From JAFDVL01 sp964631865 (lineage in GTDB: Bacteria > Acidobacteriota > Blastocatellia > RBC074), in NCBI GenBank assembly GCA_964631865.1, contig CAZWAK010000113.1:1-24492 (forward strand): a stretch of 24,492 nt of DNA, given 5' to 3'. Of this stretch, positions 15,104 through 23,224 are shown piece after piece; the first letter of the stretch is position 1, and every line of letters begins with the position of its first letter. Made by a program: the position numbers and the translations under genes. The notes under the pieces were generated by a model, which was given only the letters and a program-made list of their open reading frames with translations, did no database searches and was not told where the DNA came from.

Positions 15104-15580
15104 TTATAAGAGGAAGCGCGCAGAGGGGCAAGAAGATAATCTGAGAGGATGGGGAGATGGCGAGAGGGGGAGATAGGGAGATTGGGGGCAGGGCAAGCGC
15201 CAGTTTTCTGGGTGGTTGATCATCGTGACTAACATGCCGATGATAGCGTCATATTCTTTGTAGAGAGTCGCTCCAGTGGCGCGATCCAGATAGGCGCATT
15301 CGACCGCGAATTGAATCCATATCTGCGTTTCTGCGGCTTCTGCCTCGCAGTCACTGAGTTTGCTGATCCAGTTGGCGGGATAACGCCGTTTGCGCCAGGC
15401 TTCGGCTAAGTTGGCGCAAACAGAACGTGACGAGCGGCGGGCTTGATCCGTCAACGAGTATCGCTCTTCCGCTGGAAAAGTTTTGCTCAATTCAAAAATC
15501 TGCATCGCCGCAGCAAATGCCTTTTGATACACCTCAAGATCCGTGTGTTTGACGATCTGCTTTTTCTTTTCCTCACTCAT
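15104..15580 (-). CDS. Four-helix-bundle protein (23S rRNA IVS / Avd-like family)
   Basis: The 158-residue product resembles the TIGR02436 four-helix bundle family. The typical opening DLEVYQKAFAAAMQIFELSKTFP (about 14-36) is followed by LTDQARRSSRSVCANLAEAW and a third helix WISKLSDCEAEAAETQIWI. Family members occur in 23S rRNA intervening sequences and as accessory proteins of diversity-generating retroelements, where they bind RNA; neither context is present here. Strong AGGAGGG lies 5 nt before the ATG. The family is about 120 residues long; beyond residue 130 the tail (PQSPYLPLSPSPHPL) is encoded by a purine-rich inverted repeat (15147-15188) and is probably not part of the fold. A matching reversed arm lies upstream at 15603-15641. 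Confidence 0.8.
   Translation of the reverse strand: MSEEKKKQIVKHTDLEVYQKAFAAAMQIFELSKTFPAEERYSLTDQARRSSRSVCANLAEAWRKRRYPANWISKLSDCEAEAAETQIWIQFAVECAYLDRATGATLYKEYDAIIGMLVTMINHPENWRLPCPQSPYLPLSPSPHPLRLSSCPSARFLL
15147..15188. repeat. Left arm of an inverted repeat flanking the four-helix gene
   Basis: This G/A-rich stretch (GGGGAGATGG, GAGGGGGAGATAGGG) reappears as its reverse complement at 15603-15641 with about three differences over 35 nt. It overlaps the 3' coding part of the four-helix gene. Confidence 0.75.
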
Positions 15581-15602
15581 AAAATCCCTCCTAAATCATT
15601 TT

Positions 15603-15641
15603 CTCCCCATCCCCCTATCTCCCCCTCTCCCCATCTCCCAC
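15603..15641. repeat. Right arm of an inverted repeat flanking the four-helix gene
   Basis: This is the partner of 15147-15188. It overlaps the last codons of the lysR gene and ends 22 nt before the four-helix start codon. If lysR and the four-helix gene share a transcript, both arms are present in one RNA and are complementary. Confidence 0.75.
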
Positions 15642-16517
15642 GCCTGCCTTCACCAGTTCCAGAAAACTTTTCGCGGCGTGTGAAAGCGTTTGTTCGCGGC
15701 GGTAGACGATACGCAAGGTCTTTTCGATCTTCATGCCTTTGACCGGCACTTCGATCAGCTCGCCCGCCGCAATTTCTTCGCGCACCGACAAGCGCGGCAG
15801 GATGGCGAGGCCGACGTTGCGTTTGACGAACTCCTTGATCGTGTCGAGCGTGGCGAGTTCAATCGAGATGTTGAGCGGCGTGCGGTTTTGCGCGAAGAAG
15901 TCGAAGATGCGCGCGCGCGCGGGCGTTTTGACATTGTGCGCGACAAAACTTTCCTGCCCTAGCTCGCGCACGGTCACGAGCTTTTTCTTTGCCAACGGAT
16001 GCTGCGGCGAAACGACCAGCACCAGTTCATCGTGATACACATCAAACGATTGCAACATCGGATGCTGTGGGTCGAACGTCAAAAAACCGAAGTCCAGATT
16101 GCGTTCCAGCACTTCGTTCGGAATGCGTTCGGAAACGTTGCGATAAACTTCGATCTTGATGCGCGGATGTTGCTGGCGATATTGAATCAGCAGCGGCGGC
16201 AGCAAATAGAGCGACGTGCTTTCGTTTGCGCCAATCGTCAAACGCCCGCGATACATCCCGCGCAATTCGCTGATTGCGCTGTTGGCTTCGTCGCGCAAAT
16301 TCAAAATGCGTTGCGCGTAGGAATGCAGGATGCGCCCGGCTTCGGTCATCGTGCCCGCCTTGCTGCTGCGGTCGAACAACGATTCGCCAAGTTCTTCTTC
16401 GAGCCGTTTGATCGCAATGCTAATGGCCGGTTGCGTGCGCAGCATTTTTTCAGCCGCGCGCGAAAAACTTTTTTCCTGCGCGATGGAGAGAAAGATTTCG
16501 AGTTGCGAGAAGTCCAT
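15615..16517 (-). CDS. LysR family transcriptional regulator
   Basis: The 300-residue protein has the LysR helix-turn-helix in its first 60 residues (FLSIAQEKSFSRAAEKMLRTQPAIS...IKRLEEELG) and a periplasmic-binding-type effector domain from about residue 90 (RLTIGANESTSLYLLPPLL). LysR proteins sense a metabolite and switch nearby genes. It is divergent from leuA, so leuA or its pathway is a reasonable target, but this is inference; the effector is unknown. A GTAGACG heptad array begins 8 nt upstream of the ATG, and no Shine-Dalgarno sequence is visible there. Its last codons (GVGDGERGR) lie within the inverted repeat arm at 15603-15641. The four-helix gene follows in the same direction after 34 bp and may be co-transcribed. 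Confidence 0.9.
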   Translation of the reverse strand: MDFSQLEIFLSIAQEKSFSRAAEKMLRTQPAISIAIKRLEEELGESLFDRSSKAGTMTEAGRILHSYAQRILNLRDEANSAISELRGMYRGRLTIGANESTSLYLLPPLLIQYRQQHPRIKIEVYRNVSERIPNEVLERNLDFGFLTFDPQHPMLQSFDVYHDELVLVVSPQHPLAKKKLVTVRELGQESFVAHNVKTPARARIFDFFAQNRTPLNISIELATLDTIKEFVKRNVGLAILPRLSVREEIAAGELIEVPVKGMKIEKTLRIVYRREQTLSHAAKSFLELVKAGVGDGERGR

Positions 16518-16525
16518 AAAAGGGA

Positions 16526-16645
16526 GTAGACGGTAGGCGGTAGACGGTAGACGGTAGACGGTAGCCTTCGGTTAAGTTCAGAAAACGATGTGTGGAAGGT
16601 ATGACGATGCCTTCTGCTGACTACCGTCTACCGTCTACCGTCTAG
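16526..16645. repeat. GTAGACG heptad inverted repeat
   Basis: The left arm, 16526-16564, has about 5.5 copies of GTAGACG (one GTAGGCG). The right arm, 16621-16645, has about 3.5 copies of the reverse complement CTACCGT. The 56-nt loop shows no gene. The hairpin lies between lysR and leuA, over the area where divergent promoters would be expected. Confidence 0.9.
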
Positions 16646-16779
16646 TCCAAGAACATAAATAACTTTTATGCGACGGCGAAAAGTATACGCTTTACAATAT
16701 GACAAAGGCAATGCTATTTTAGCCAAACTTCGGGCGACAAGGCCGAGCGGATTTACGATTTCAAGGAGTCATCATCAAT

Positions 16780-18351
16780 ATGAGCAACGAGCAAGTAGCA
16801 ATTTTTGACACGACGCTGCGCGATGGCGAACAATCGCCCGGCTGTAGCATGAACCTCGAAGAAAAACTGCGGATGGCGCGGCAGTTGGAATCGCTCGGTG
16901 TGGACATCATCGAAGCCGGATTCCCGGTCGCCTCCGAAGACGATTTCAATGCCGTGCGCGAAGTGGCGAAGACCTGCCGCACGCCGATCATTGCGGCGCT
17001 TTGTCGCACGACGCCAATTGACATTGAAACCGCTTGGGAAGCCTTGTCGGATGCCGCGCGCCCGCGCATTCACACCTTCGTTGCGACATCCGACATTCAC
17101 TTGCAACACAAGCTGCAAAAGACACGGCCCGAAGTGTTGGACATGGCGCGCAAGGCTGTGCGCTTGGCGAAAAGCTTTACCGACGATGTCGAATTTTCCG
17201 CCGAAGACGCGACGCGCAGCGATTTGGATTATCTTTGCGAAGTCATCGAAGCTGTGATTGATGAAGGCGCGACGGTCGTGAACATTCCCGACACCGTCGG
17301 CTACACGATTCCGTCCGAATATCACCACATCATTTCGACGCTCAAACAGCGCGTGCGCAATATTGACAAGGCGACGATCAGCGTCCATTGCCACAACGAT
17401 CTCGGCTTGGCTGTAGCGAATTCGCTCGCGGCGATCTCTGCCGGAGCGCGCCAAATCGAATGCACGATCAACGGCATCGGCGAACGCGCGGGCAATGCTT
17501 CGCTGGAAGAAGTCGTGATGGCGATGCGGGTGCGCAAAGATTTGATGCCGTACAAAAACAACATCGTCACCGAAGAAATTTATCGTTCGAGCCAAACCCT
17601 GAGCAACATCACGGGCGTGCTGGTGCAGCCGAACAAAGCCGTCGTCGGCAAAAACGCTTTCGCGCACGAAGCCGGGATTCATCAACACGGCGTGCTGAAA
17701 AATCGCATCACGTACGAAATCATGACGCCCGAATCGGTCGGCGTGAAAACCAACAGCATCGTACTCGGCAAACATTCGGGACGTCACGCGCTGAACAAAA
17801 AGTACGAAGAGATGGGCTATCAAATGTCGCGCCCCGAACTCGACAAAGCCTACAAACTCTTCACCAAACTCGCCGATCAGAAGAAAGAAATTTACGAAGA
17901 AGATTTGCTCGCGATCCTGCAAGACGGCATCGCGCATATCCCGGAAGCCTACAAGCTGCGCGTGTTGCAAGCGACTGCCGGAACGTCGAAGAACGCGACC
18001 GCGCTCGTCACGCTCGGCGATGATTTGGGCGAGCGCACCGAATCCGCAGTCGGCGACGGCCCGGTGGACGCGGCGTTTGAAGCGATTGACAAGATTACGG
18101 GGATGAAAGGCACGCTGCTCGATTACACCGTGCGCGCGATCACCAAAGGCACGGACGCAGTCGGCGAAGTCTTCGTTCACGTCGAATTCGAGAATGTTTC
18201 GTACACCGGCAAAGCCGCGAGCACCGACGTCGTAGACGGCAGCGTGCGCGCGTACTTGAACGCGCTGAACAAAGCTGTGTATGCGAAGGCACGGCGCAGA
18301 GGCGAGATCGGCGAAGAAATTTCGGTAGCGACGCCGCTGCCGAGAGAATAG
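16780..18351 (+). CDS. leuA: 2-Isopropylmalate synthase LeuA
   Basis: The 523-residue enzyme catalyses the first committed step of leucine synthesis, condensing acetyl-CoA with 2-ketoisovalerate. Visible sites are DTTLRDGEQSPG at 10-21, the metal-binding HCHND at 203-207, and GIGERAGN at 232-239, all in the catalytic TIM barrel. The C-terminal part from about residue 400 (GTSKNATALVTLGDD onward) is the regulatory LeuA-dimer domain that lets leucine inhibit the enzyme. AAGGAG lies 11 nt before the ATG, a little far. It is the first gene of a branched-chain amino acid block and is divergent from a LysR regulator. No leucine-rich leader peptide was found upstream. Confidence 0.95.
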   Translation: MSNEQVAIFDTTLRDGEQSPGCSMNLEEKLRMARQLESLGVDIIEAGFPVASEDDFNAVREVAKTCRTPIIAALCRTTPIDIETAWEALSDAARPRIHTFVATSDIHLQHKLQKTRPEVLDMARKAVRLAKSFTDDVEFSAEDATRSDLDYLCEVIEAVIDEGATVVNIPDTVGYTIPSEYHHIISTLKQRVRNIDKATISVHCHNDLGLAVANSLAAISAGARQIECTINGIGERAGNASLEEVVMAMRVRKDLMPYKNNIVTEEIYRSSQTLSNITGVLVQPNKAVVGKNAFAHEAGIHQHGVLKNRITYEIMTPESVGVKTNSIVLGKHSGRHALNKKYEEMGYQMSRPELDKAYKLFTKLADQKKEIYEEDLLAILQDGIAHIPEAYKLRVLQATAGTSKNATALVTLGDDLGERTESAVGDGPVDAAFEAIDKITGMKGTLLDYTVRAITKGTDAVGEVFVHVEFENVSYTGKAASTDVVDGSVRAYLNALNKAVYAKARRRGEIGEEISVATPLPRE

Positions 18352-18424
18352 AACACGGATAACACCGATATTGCAGATCATTGCTGATCTGTCTGAATCT
18401 GTCGCATCTGTTCAATCCGTGTTC
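18351..18424. repeat. Intergenic hairpin between leuA and leuB
   Basis: GAACACGGAT (18351-18360) pairs with ATCCGTGTTC (18415-18424), and inside it CAGATCA (18374-18380) pairs with TGATCTG (18385-18391) around a 4-nt loop. ATCTGT recurs three times (period about 9) between them. It may slow or stabilise the transcript between the two genes. Confidence 0.75.
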
Positions 18425-18450
18425 CATCAATTTCCATCAAGCAATCATTT

Positions 18451-19524
<1,074 letters not shown>

Positions 19525-19541
19525 CTACGGAGGGAAGGGCC

Positions 19542-19826
19542 ATGTTTGGCTTAGGTATTACTGAGCTAATTATTTCGTTAGTTCTGCTTACCGTTTTTAT
19601 CATTACTCCCGTTGCTTTAATTATTTTCTTCGTCCGAAGGGGCCGAAAACGCAATGTGCCACAAAACACAACGATAAATCTGTCGCAGAACAACGAAATG
19701 CCCAAAGGTCGTAATGATGGTGACATCACAGATCAAATAAGAAAATTAGGTGAATTGAGAGCACAAGGGCTTCTTTCCGAAGAAGAATTCCAGCACAAGA
19801 AATCAGAGTTGTTGAGTAGGCTGTAG
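19542..19826 (+). CDS. Small SHOCT-domain membrane protein
   Basis: The 94-residue protein has an N-terminal membrane segment (about 7-31, GITELIISLVLLTVFIITPV), a basic stop-transfer (RRGRKR), a polar linker, and a C-terminal SHOCT motif (LGELRAQGLLSEEEFQHKK, about 69-87). SHOCT is a short helical C-terminal domain of unknown function that is often attached to membrane proteins. AGGGAAGG lies about 4 nt before the ATG. The gene is visibly more A/T-rich than leuB and sits 17 bp after it, so it may have been added to the operon later. It has no known link to leucine synthesis. Confidence 0.75.
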   Translation: MFGLGITELIISLVLLTVFIITPVALIIFFVRRGRKRNVPQNTTINLSQNNEMPKGRNDGDITDQIRKLGELRAQGLLSEEEFQHKKSELLSRL

Positions 19827-19886
19827 GTTAAGCGCATCGTCGCAGATCATTCGCAAAATAAGCTCCGCAAAGGCACAATAGCCAGC

Positions 19887-20537
19887 ATGCAAAGTTTAGT
19901 TGTCACATTGAAAAACGCGATTGCGGGCTTGCCGGAAGGGGCTTCGATCCACTTGCCGAACATCAAATGGGAAACTTACGAAGGCATCGTCAACGAATTG
20001 GAAGGCGAAGGCCGCGTGCGAGTGATTTATGATCGCGGAGATTTGTACCTGATGACAAAATCGCGCAAACACGAAATCATTTCGCGCTTGTTTTTCCCCT
20101 TGATCGAGGCGTTGGTTGAAGCGCGCGGCGGCGATTTTCTTTCGATAGGTGAAGCGACGTTGAATAGTCAATTGGCAGATCGCGGCATCGAAGCGGATGA
20201 TTGCTTTTACTTCAGCAATGTTGCCGACCAGAGCGCAGAGCGCAAATTCGATCTTGCGATTGACCCGCCGCCGGATTTGGCAATCGAAGTAGATTTCACA
20301 CATTCGTCGGTGGACAAAGACGGCATCTACGCGGCATTGCGCGTACCGGAAATCTGGCGTTGGGAAAATGATCGCGTGACGTTTTATCGCTTGGCGGATG
20401 GGGCGTATGAAGAAACGGATTACAGCACGCAGTTCCCGAACTTACCTGCGGACGAGTTGCCGCGCTTCTTTGCGATAGGGACGAATCGCGGCACGCTGGC
20501 GATGAAACGCGCGTTCGTAAGCTGGCTGGCGCAATGA
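19887..20537 (+). CDS. Uma2 family (DUF820) putative nuclease
   Basis: The 216-residue protein matches the Uma2/DUF820 family: HEIISRLFFPLIEALVEARGGD in the first third, then IEADDCFYF and PPDLAIEVDF (about 128-138), and VPEIWRWE near 153-160. These form a restriction-endonuclease-like core whose acidic residues Asp105 and Glu134 could bind metal. Members are very common in cyanobacteria, Chloroflexi and Acidobacteriota; their cellular role is not known. The gene lies between the leucine genes and the ilv operon. The ilv promoter starts just after its stop, so it is not in the ilv transcript. Confidence 0.8.
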   Translation: MQSLVVTLKNAIAGLPEGASIHLPNIKWETYEGIVNELEGEGRVRVIYDRGDLYLMTKSRKHEIISRLFFPLIEALVEARGGDFLSIGEATLNSQLADRGIEADDCFYFSNVADQSAERKFDLAIDPPPDLAIEVDFTHSSVDKDGIYAALRVPEIWRWENDRVTFYRLADGAYEETDYSTQFPNLPADELPRFFAIGTNRGTLAMKRAFVSWLAQ

Positions 20538-20572
20538 GTCCATAAATAAAACTTATCTTTCGAGAAAACCTA

Positions 20573-20602
20573 TAGACACGCGAAAAGGGAATGCTCTATA
20601 CT
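20573..20602 (+). promoter_or_regulatory. Promoter of the ilv attenuated operon
   Basis: TAGACA (20573-20578), an 18-nt spacer and TATACT (20597-20602) form a good sigma-70-like promoter. The likely transcription start is near 20609, giving a leader of about 300 nt before ilvB. Confidence 0.7.
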
Positions 20603-20660
20603 GCGCGAGCTTTCAAGCAGAAAGCATATTTTCACCAACAGCATTACCTGAATTATCGCA

Positions 20661-20792
20661 ATGACGTTTCGACTCGCACAACTCGACCAGCTTTTAGTTT
20701 CAAGCATCGGTGTCGTTGTCGCGATTATTAACGTCGTCATCGTAGGTATCGTAATTATTAGCCCTACCCCGCTCGCTGTTGGGACGGCCTGA
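20661..20792 (+). CDS. ilv leader peptide (branched-chain attenuator)
   Basis: This short frame encodes 43 residues ending ...SPTPLAVGTA. Of these, 9 are Val, 7 Ile and 5 Leu; residues 16-33 include 14 Val or Ile out of 18. Such a run of control codons is the hallmark of leader peptides in attenuated ilv operons. ATG 20661 is the only ATG available: an in-frame TGA lies 10 nt upstream. No strong Shine-Dalgarno sequence is visible. The Val/Ile codons lie upstream of the antiterminator arm, and the stop (20790-20792) lies 25 nt before the terminator stem, as the mechanism requires. The sequence is encoded in a gap with a promoter and a terminator and is not a usual protein gene. Confidence 0.85.
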   Translation: MTFRLAQLDQLLVSSIGVVVAIINVVIVGIVIISPTPLAVGTA

Positions 20793-20858
20793 AGACAAAG
20801 GCCAACGAGATCAACGAAGCCCCAGCGAGCAAGGCAAACTCGCTGGGGCTTTTGCTTT
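20771..20858 (+). promoter_or_regulatory. ilv attenuator: antiterminator and terminator
   Basis: GCTCGCTG (20771-20778) can pair with CAGCGAGC (20823-20830), with a GGG/CCC extension after a 2-nt bulge; this would be the antiterminator. The same 3' segment is also the left arm of the terminator stem. A stalled ribosome at Val/Ile codons would leave 20771-20783 free to form the antiterminator; a ribosome that reaches the stop would cover it and allow termination. No clear first (pause) stem was worked out. Confidence 0.75.
20817..20858 (+). terminator. Intrinsic terminator of the ilv attenuator
   Basis: A 13-bp stem (20817-20829 with 20839-20851) around a 9-nt loop is followed by TTTGCTTT. 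This is a strong rho-independent terminator placed between the leader peptide and ilvB. Confidence 0.9.
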
Positions 20859-20860
20859 GG

Positions 20861-20893
20861 GATTTGAGATTTGAGATTGAAATTTGAGATCAT
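20861..20893. repeat. GATTTGA heptad array
   Basis: About four 7-nt units of the GATTTGA type run directly after the attenuator terminator, ending 16 bp before ilvB. The end, AAATTTGAGATCAT, is the exact reverse complement of 14051-14064, after the DUF4394 gene. Confidence 0.7.
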
Positions 20894-20909
20894 GAACTGA
20901 GGTTACTTT

Positions 20910-22613
20910 ATGAAATATCGTGGCGCGCGAATCTTTTTGGAAGCATTACGTTGTGAAGGCATTGACGCCGTGTTCGGCTACCCCGGCGGCGCAGTGCTGC
21001 ACATTTACGACGAAATCGGCAAAGTCGGCACTGAACTCGGCATCAAGCATTATCTGGTACGACACGAACAAGGCGCGTTGTTTGCTGCGTCTGGCTATGC
21101 ACAGGCAACGGGCAAGACGGGCGTCGCGCTTGTGACTTCAGGGCCGGGCGGCACGAACGCTGTCACGGGCATCACGAATGCGTTTATGGATTCGTTGCCC
21201 GTCGTCGTATTTACCGGGCAAGTCCCGACGCATCTGATCGGGATGGATGCCTTTCAGGAAGCCGATTTGACGGGGATGACGCGCTCCTGCACGAAGCACA
21301 ACTATCTCGTCAAACGCGTCGAAGACCTCGCGCCGACGATCAAAGAAGCGTTTTATGTGGCCAACAGCGGTCGCCCCGGCCCGGTACTCGTGGATTTGCC
21401 GAAAGATGTGACGGCGGCAGTCACGGAATTCAATTATCCTGAAACCGTGGACGTGCCGAGTTACAAGCCGCAAATTTACGGCGACCCGAAACAGATTCGC
21501 AAAGCCGTGACCGCGATGATGAAGGCGAAGAAGCCTGTGCTGTACATTGGCGGCGGCGCGATTACAGCGGGCGCGAATGAAGAAGTCCGATTGCTCGCGG
21601 AGAAGTTGAATTTGCCAACGACCTGCACGTTGATGGGGTTGGGCGGCTTTCCTTCCACGCATCCGTTGAGCCTGGGAATGCTCGGCATGCACGGCGGTTA
21701 TTGGACGAATATGGCTGTCAACAACAGCGATTTGTTGATTTCGATTGGCGCGCGCTTTGATGATCGTGTGACCGGCAAGCTCGACGAATTTGCCAAAGGT
21801 GCAAAGATCATTCACGTAGACATTGACGCCTCGAACATTGGCAAAAACGTCAAGACCGACATCCCCGTCGTCGGCGATGCACGCACCGTCACGAAGCAGT
21901 TGTTGACCGAACTCGCGGCACAATTGGAAGCAGGTGAAACCATCGCCGACAAATCCGCGTGGCATCAGCAAATCAGCGATTGGCGCGCGCAGCATCCGTT
22001 CTGGTTTCATCAGGACGGCGACATCATCAAGCCGCAGTATGTCATTCACGAACTGCATCGCCTGACGGATGGCAAAGCCGTTGTTTCCGCAGATGTCGGT
22101 CAGCATCAAATGTGGACGGCGCAATTGTACGGCTTTGACAATCCGCGCAACTGGCTGAATTCTGGCGGCCTCGGTGCGATGGGCTACGGCTTCCCGGCAG
22201 GCATGGGCGCAGCCGTCGCGCGTCCCGGCGAGACGTGTGTTGCCGTCGTCGGTGATGGCGGCTTCCAGATGACATTGATGGAACTCGCAACGATTCGGGA
22301 ATACAACATCCCGATCAAGGTGCTGATTATCAACAACGGTTATTTAGGTATGGTTCGCCAATGGCAGGAGCAATTTTACGCGCACAACTATTCGCAAAGC
22401 GACATTGCCGTGCAACCGGATTTCGTCAAACTCGCACAGGCGTACGGCGTGCCTGCGTTCCGTGCGGAGAAGGTGTCTGAAGTGACCGGCACGTTGCAGG
22501 AAGCATTGAATACGCCGGGGCCAGCGTTGATTGAAATGAAAGTCGCACGCGAAGAAAACGTGTTTCCGATTGTGCCGGCGGGCGCGGCGCTGAAGGACAT
22601 GATTTTGCAGTAA
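20910..22613 (+). CDS. ilvB: Acetolactate synthase large (catalytic) subunit
   Basis: The 567-residue TPP enzyme joins two pyruvates, or pyruvate and 2-ketobutyrate, in the first shared step of valine, leucine and isoleucine synthesis. Visible sites are the FGYPGGAVL N-terminus, the catalytic glutamate Glu53 in HEQGALFAA, GARFDDRVTGK in the central domain, and the TPP/Mg motif GDGGFQMT...IINN at 448-476. GAGG lies about 8 nt before the ATG. The gene is preceded by a Val/Ile-rich leader peptide and a terminator, so its expression should fall when charged Val or Ile tRNA is abundant. ilvN, its regulatory subunit, lies 1.03 kb downstream behind a toxin-antitoxin-like cassette, which is unusual. 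Confidence 0.97.
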   Translation: MKYRGARIFLEALRCEGIDAVFGYPGGAVLHIYDEIGKVGTELGIKHYLVRHEQGALFAASGYAQATGKTGVALVTSGPGGTNAVTGITNAFMDSLPVVVFTGQVPTHLIGMDAFQEADLTGMTRSCTKHNYLVKRVEDLAPTIKEAFYVANSGRPGPVLVDLPKDVTAAVTEFNYPETVDVPSYKPQIYGDPKQIRKAVTAMMKAKKPVLYIGGGAITAGANEEVRLLAEKLNLPTTCTLMGLGGFPSTHPLSLGMLGMHGGYWTNMAVNNSDLLISIGARFDDRVTGKLDEFAKGAKIIHVDIDASNIGKNVKTDIPVVGDARTVTKQLLTELAAQLEAGETIADKSAWHQQISDWRAQHPFWFHQDGDIIKPQYVIHELHRLTDGKAVVSADVGQHQMWTAQLYGFDNPRNWLNSGGLGAMGYGFPAGMGAAVARPGETCVAVVGDGGFQMTLMELATIREYNIPIKVLIINNGYLGMVRQWQEQFYAHNYSQSDIAVQPDFVKLAQAYGVPAFRAEKVSEVTGTLQEALNTPGPALIEMKVAREENVFPIVPAGAALKDMILQ

Positions 22614-22632
22614 TAGAGAGTGGGGGTGCAGT

Positions 22633-22902
22633 ATGATTCTCGACATCTACGTCAAATCGTTGGAGAACAATTTTGTGGCAACTGTATCTGGATTGCCCGA
22701 TTGTGTCGCGGAAGCCCCAACGCCCGAAGAAGCTATTGCGCAAGTTCAGCAAGCCGCACAACGGTGGCGAAAAACTAACGCAGTGGCTTCTGTCGCAGGT
22801 GAACCGCACGAGCGTCCGACGAAGCGTTTTGTAGGGATGTGGGCGAATAATGAATTGTTCGATGAGTTTGTCGCGGAGATAACGGCTTATCGAGAACAGT
22901 AA
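22633..22902 (+). CDS. HicB-like small protein, first copy
   Basis: The 89-residue protein has the HicB half-fold in its first 45 residues (ATVSGLPDCVAEAPTPEEAI) and then GMWANNELFDEFVAEI near 68-83. It aligns without gaps over 89 residues to the next protein, with 40 identities. HicB proteins are antitoxins of HicA or partners of other toxins; no DNA-binding domain is seen here, so a toxin-binding tail is a reasonable idea for the FDEF segment (inference). GGGGG lies before the ATG, and the gene is 19 bp after ilvB. No toxin gene lies directly after it; it may be a duplicated or partner antitoxin. It is more A/T-rich than ilvB. Confidence 0.7.
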   Translation: MILDIYVKSLENNFVATVSGLPDCVAEAPTPEEAIAQVQQAAQRWRKTNAVASVAGEPHERPTKRFVGMWANNELFDEFVAEITAYREQ

Positions 22903-22927
22903 TGAAAATCGAAAGTTGGGCTTGCGT

Positions 22928-23221
22928 ATGACTATCGAAATTTTAGTAAAGCAACAAGGGAAGGGCTTTAAGGCAACTGTCAAAGGCTTGGGTGTTTGTA
23001 CCGTAGAAGCTCCCACCCGCGAAGAGGCGATTGCACAAGCACGCCATGAAGCAGAAGAGTGGATGAATAACAGCGAAGTGATCAAAGTCGAAACCACCAA
23101 ATCGCATCGCCTCCCGCATCGCGGTATTGGGATGTGGGCTGATGATGAAACTTTTGACGACTTTGTGGCGGCGATGAAGCAATACCGCGCACAAGTGGAC
23201 GCCGATCCAGATCAGGTTTGA
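22928..23221 (+). CDS. HicB-like small protein, second copy (probable antitoxin)
   Basis: The 97-residue protein shares the layout of its neighbour: KATVKGLGVCTVEAPTREEA near 15-34 and GIGMWADDETFDDFVAAM near 66-83, with an acidic tail (VDADPDQV). Identity to the first copy is about 45% over 89 residues. A TTG at 22916 would add four residues; the ATG at 22928 starts exactly at the aligned position and was chosen. Its stop is 3 bp before the PIN gene start, the tight spacing usual for an antitoxin before a toxin. It probably neutralises that toxin, perhaps with the conserved tail; this is inference from order and spacing. Confidence 0.75.
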   Translation: MTIEILVKQQGKGFKATVKGLGVCTVEAPTREEAIAQARHEAEEWMNNSEVIKVETTKSHRLPHRGIGMWADDETFDDFVAAMKQYRAQVDADPDQV

Positions 23222-23224
23222 GTC

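Noticed and set aside
15147..15641. The inverted arms around the four-helix gene as ends of a transposon or MITE
   Set aside because: No transposase and no target-site duplication are visible; one arm lies inside the coding end of lysR and the other inside the four-helix gene. The RNA-stem idea fits better.
384..16645. Repeat arrays as CRISPR arrays
   Set aside because: Units are 7-10 nt with no spacers of constant length, and no cas gene is present.
16699..16722. A leucine leader peptide or T-box before leuA
   Set aside because: The only short frame near the presumed promoter reads MTKAMLF with one Leu codon, and no terminator/antiterminator pair or T-box motif was found.
16753..18381. A 542-codon open frame antisense to leuA
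   Set aside because: leuA is unmistakable over the full length on the other strand; the antisense product has no recognisable domain.
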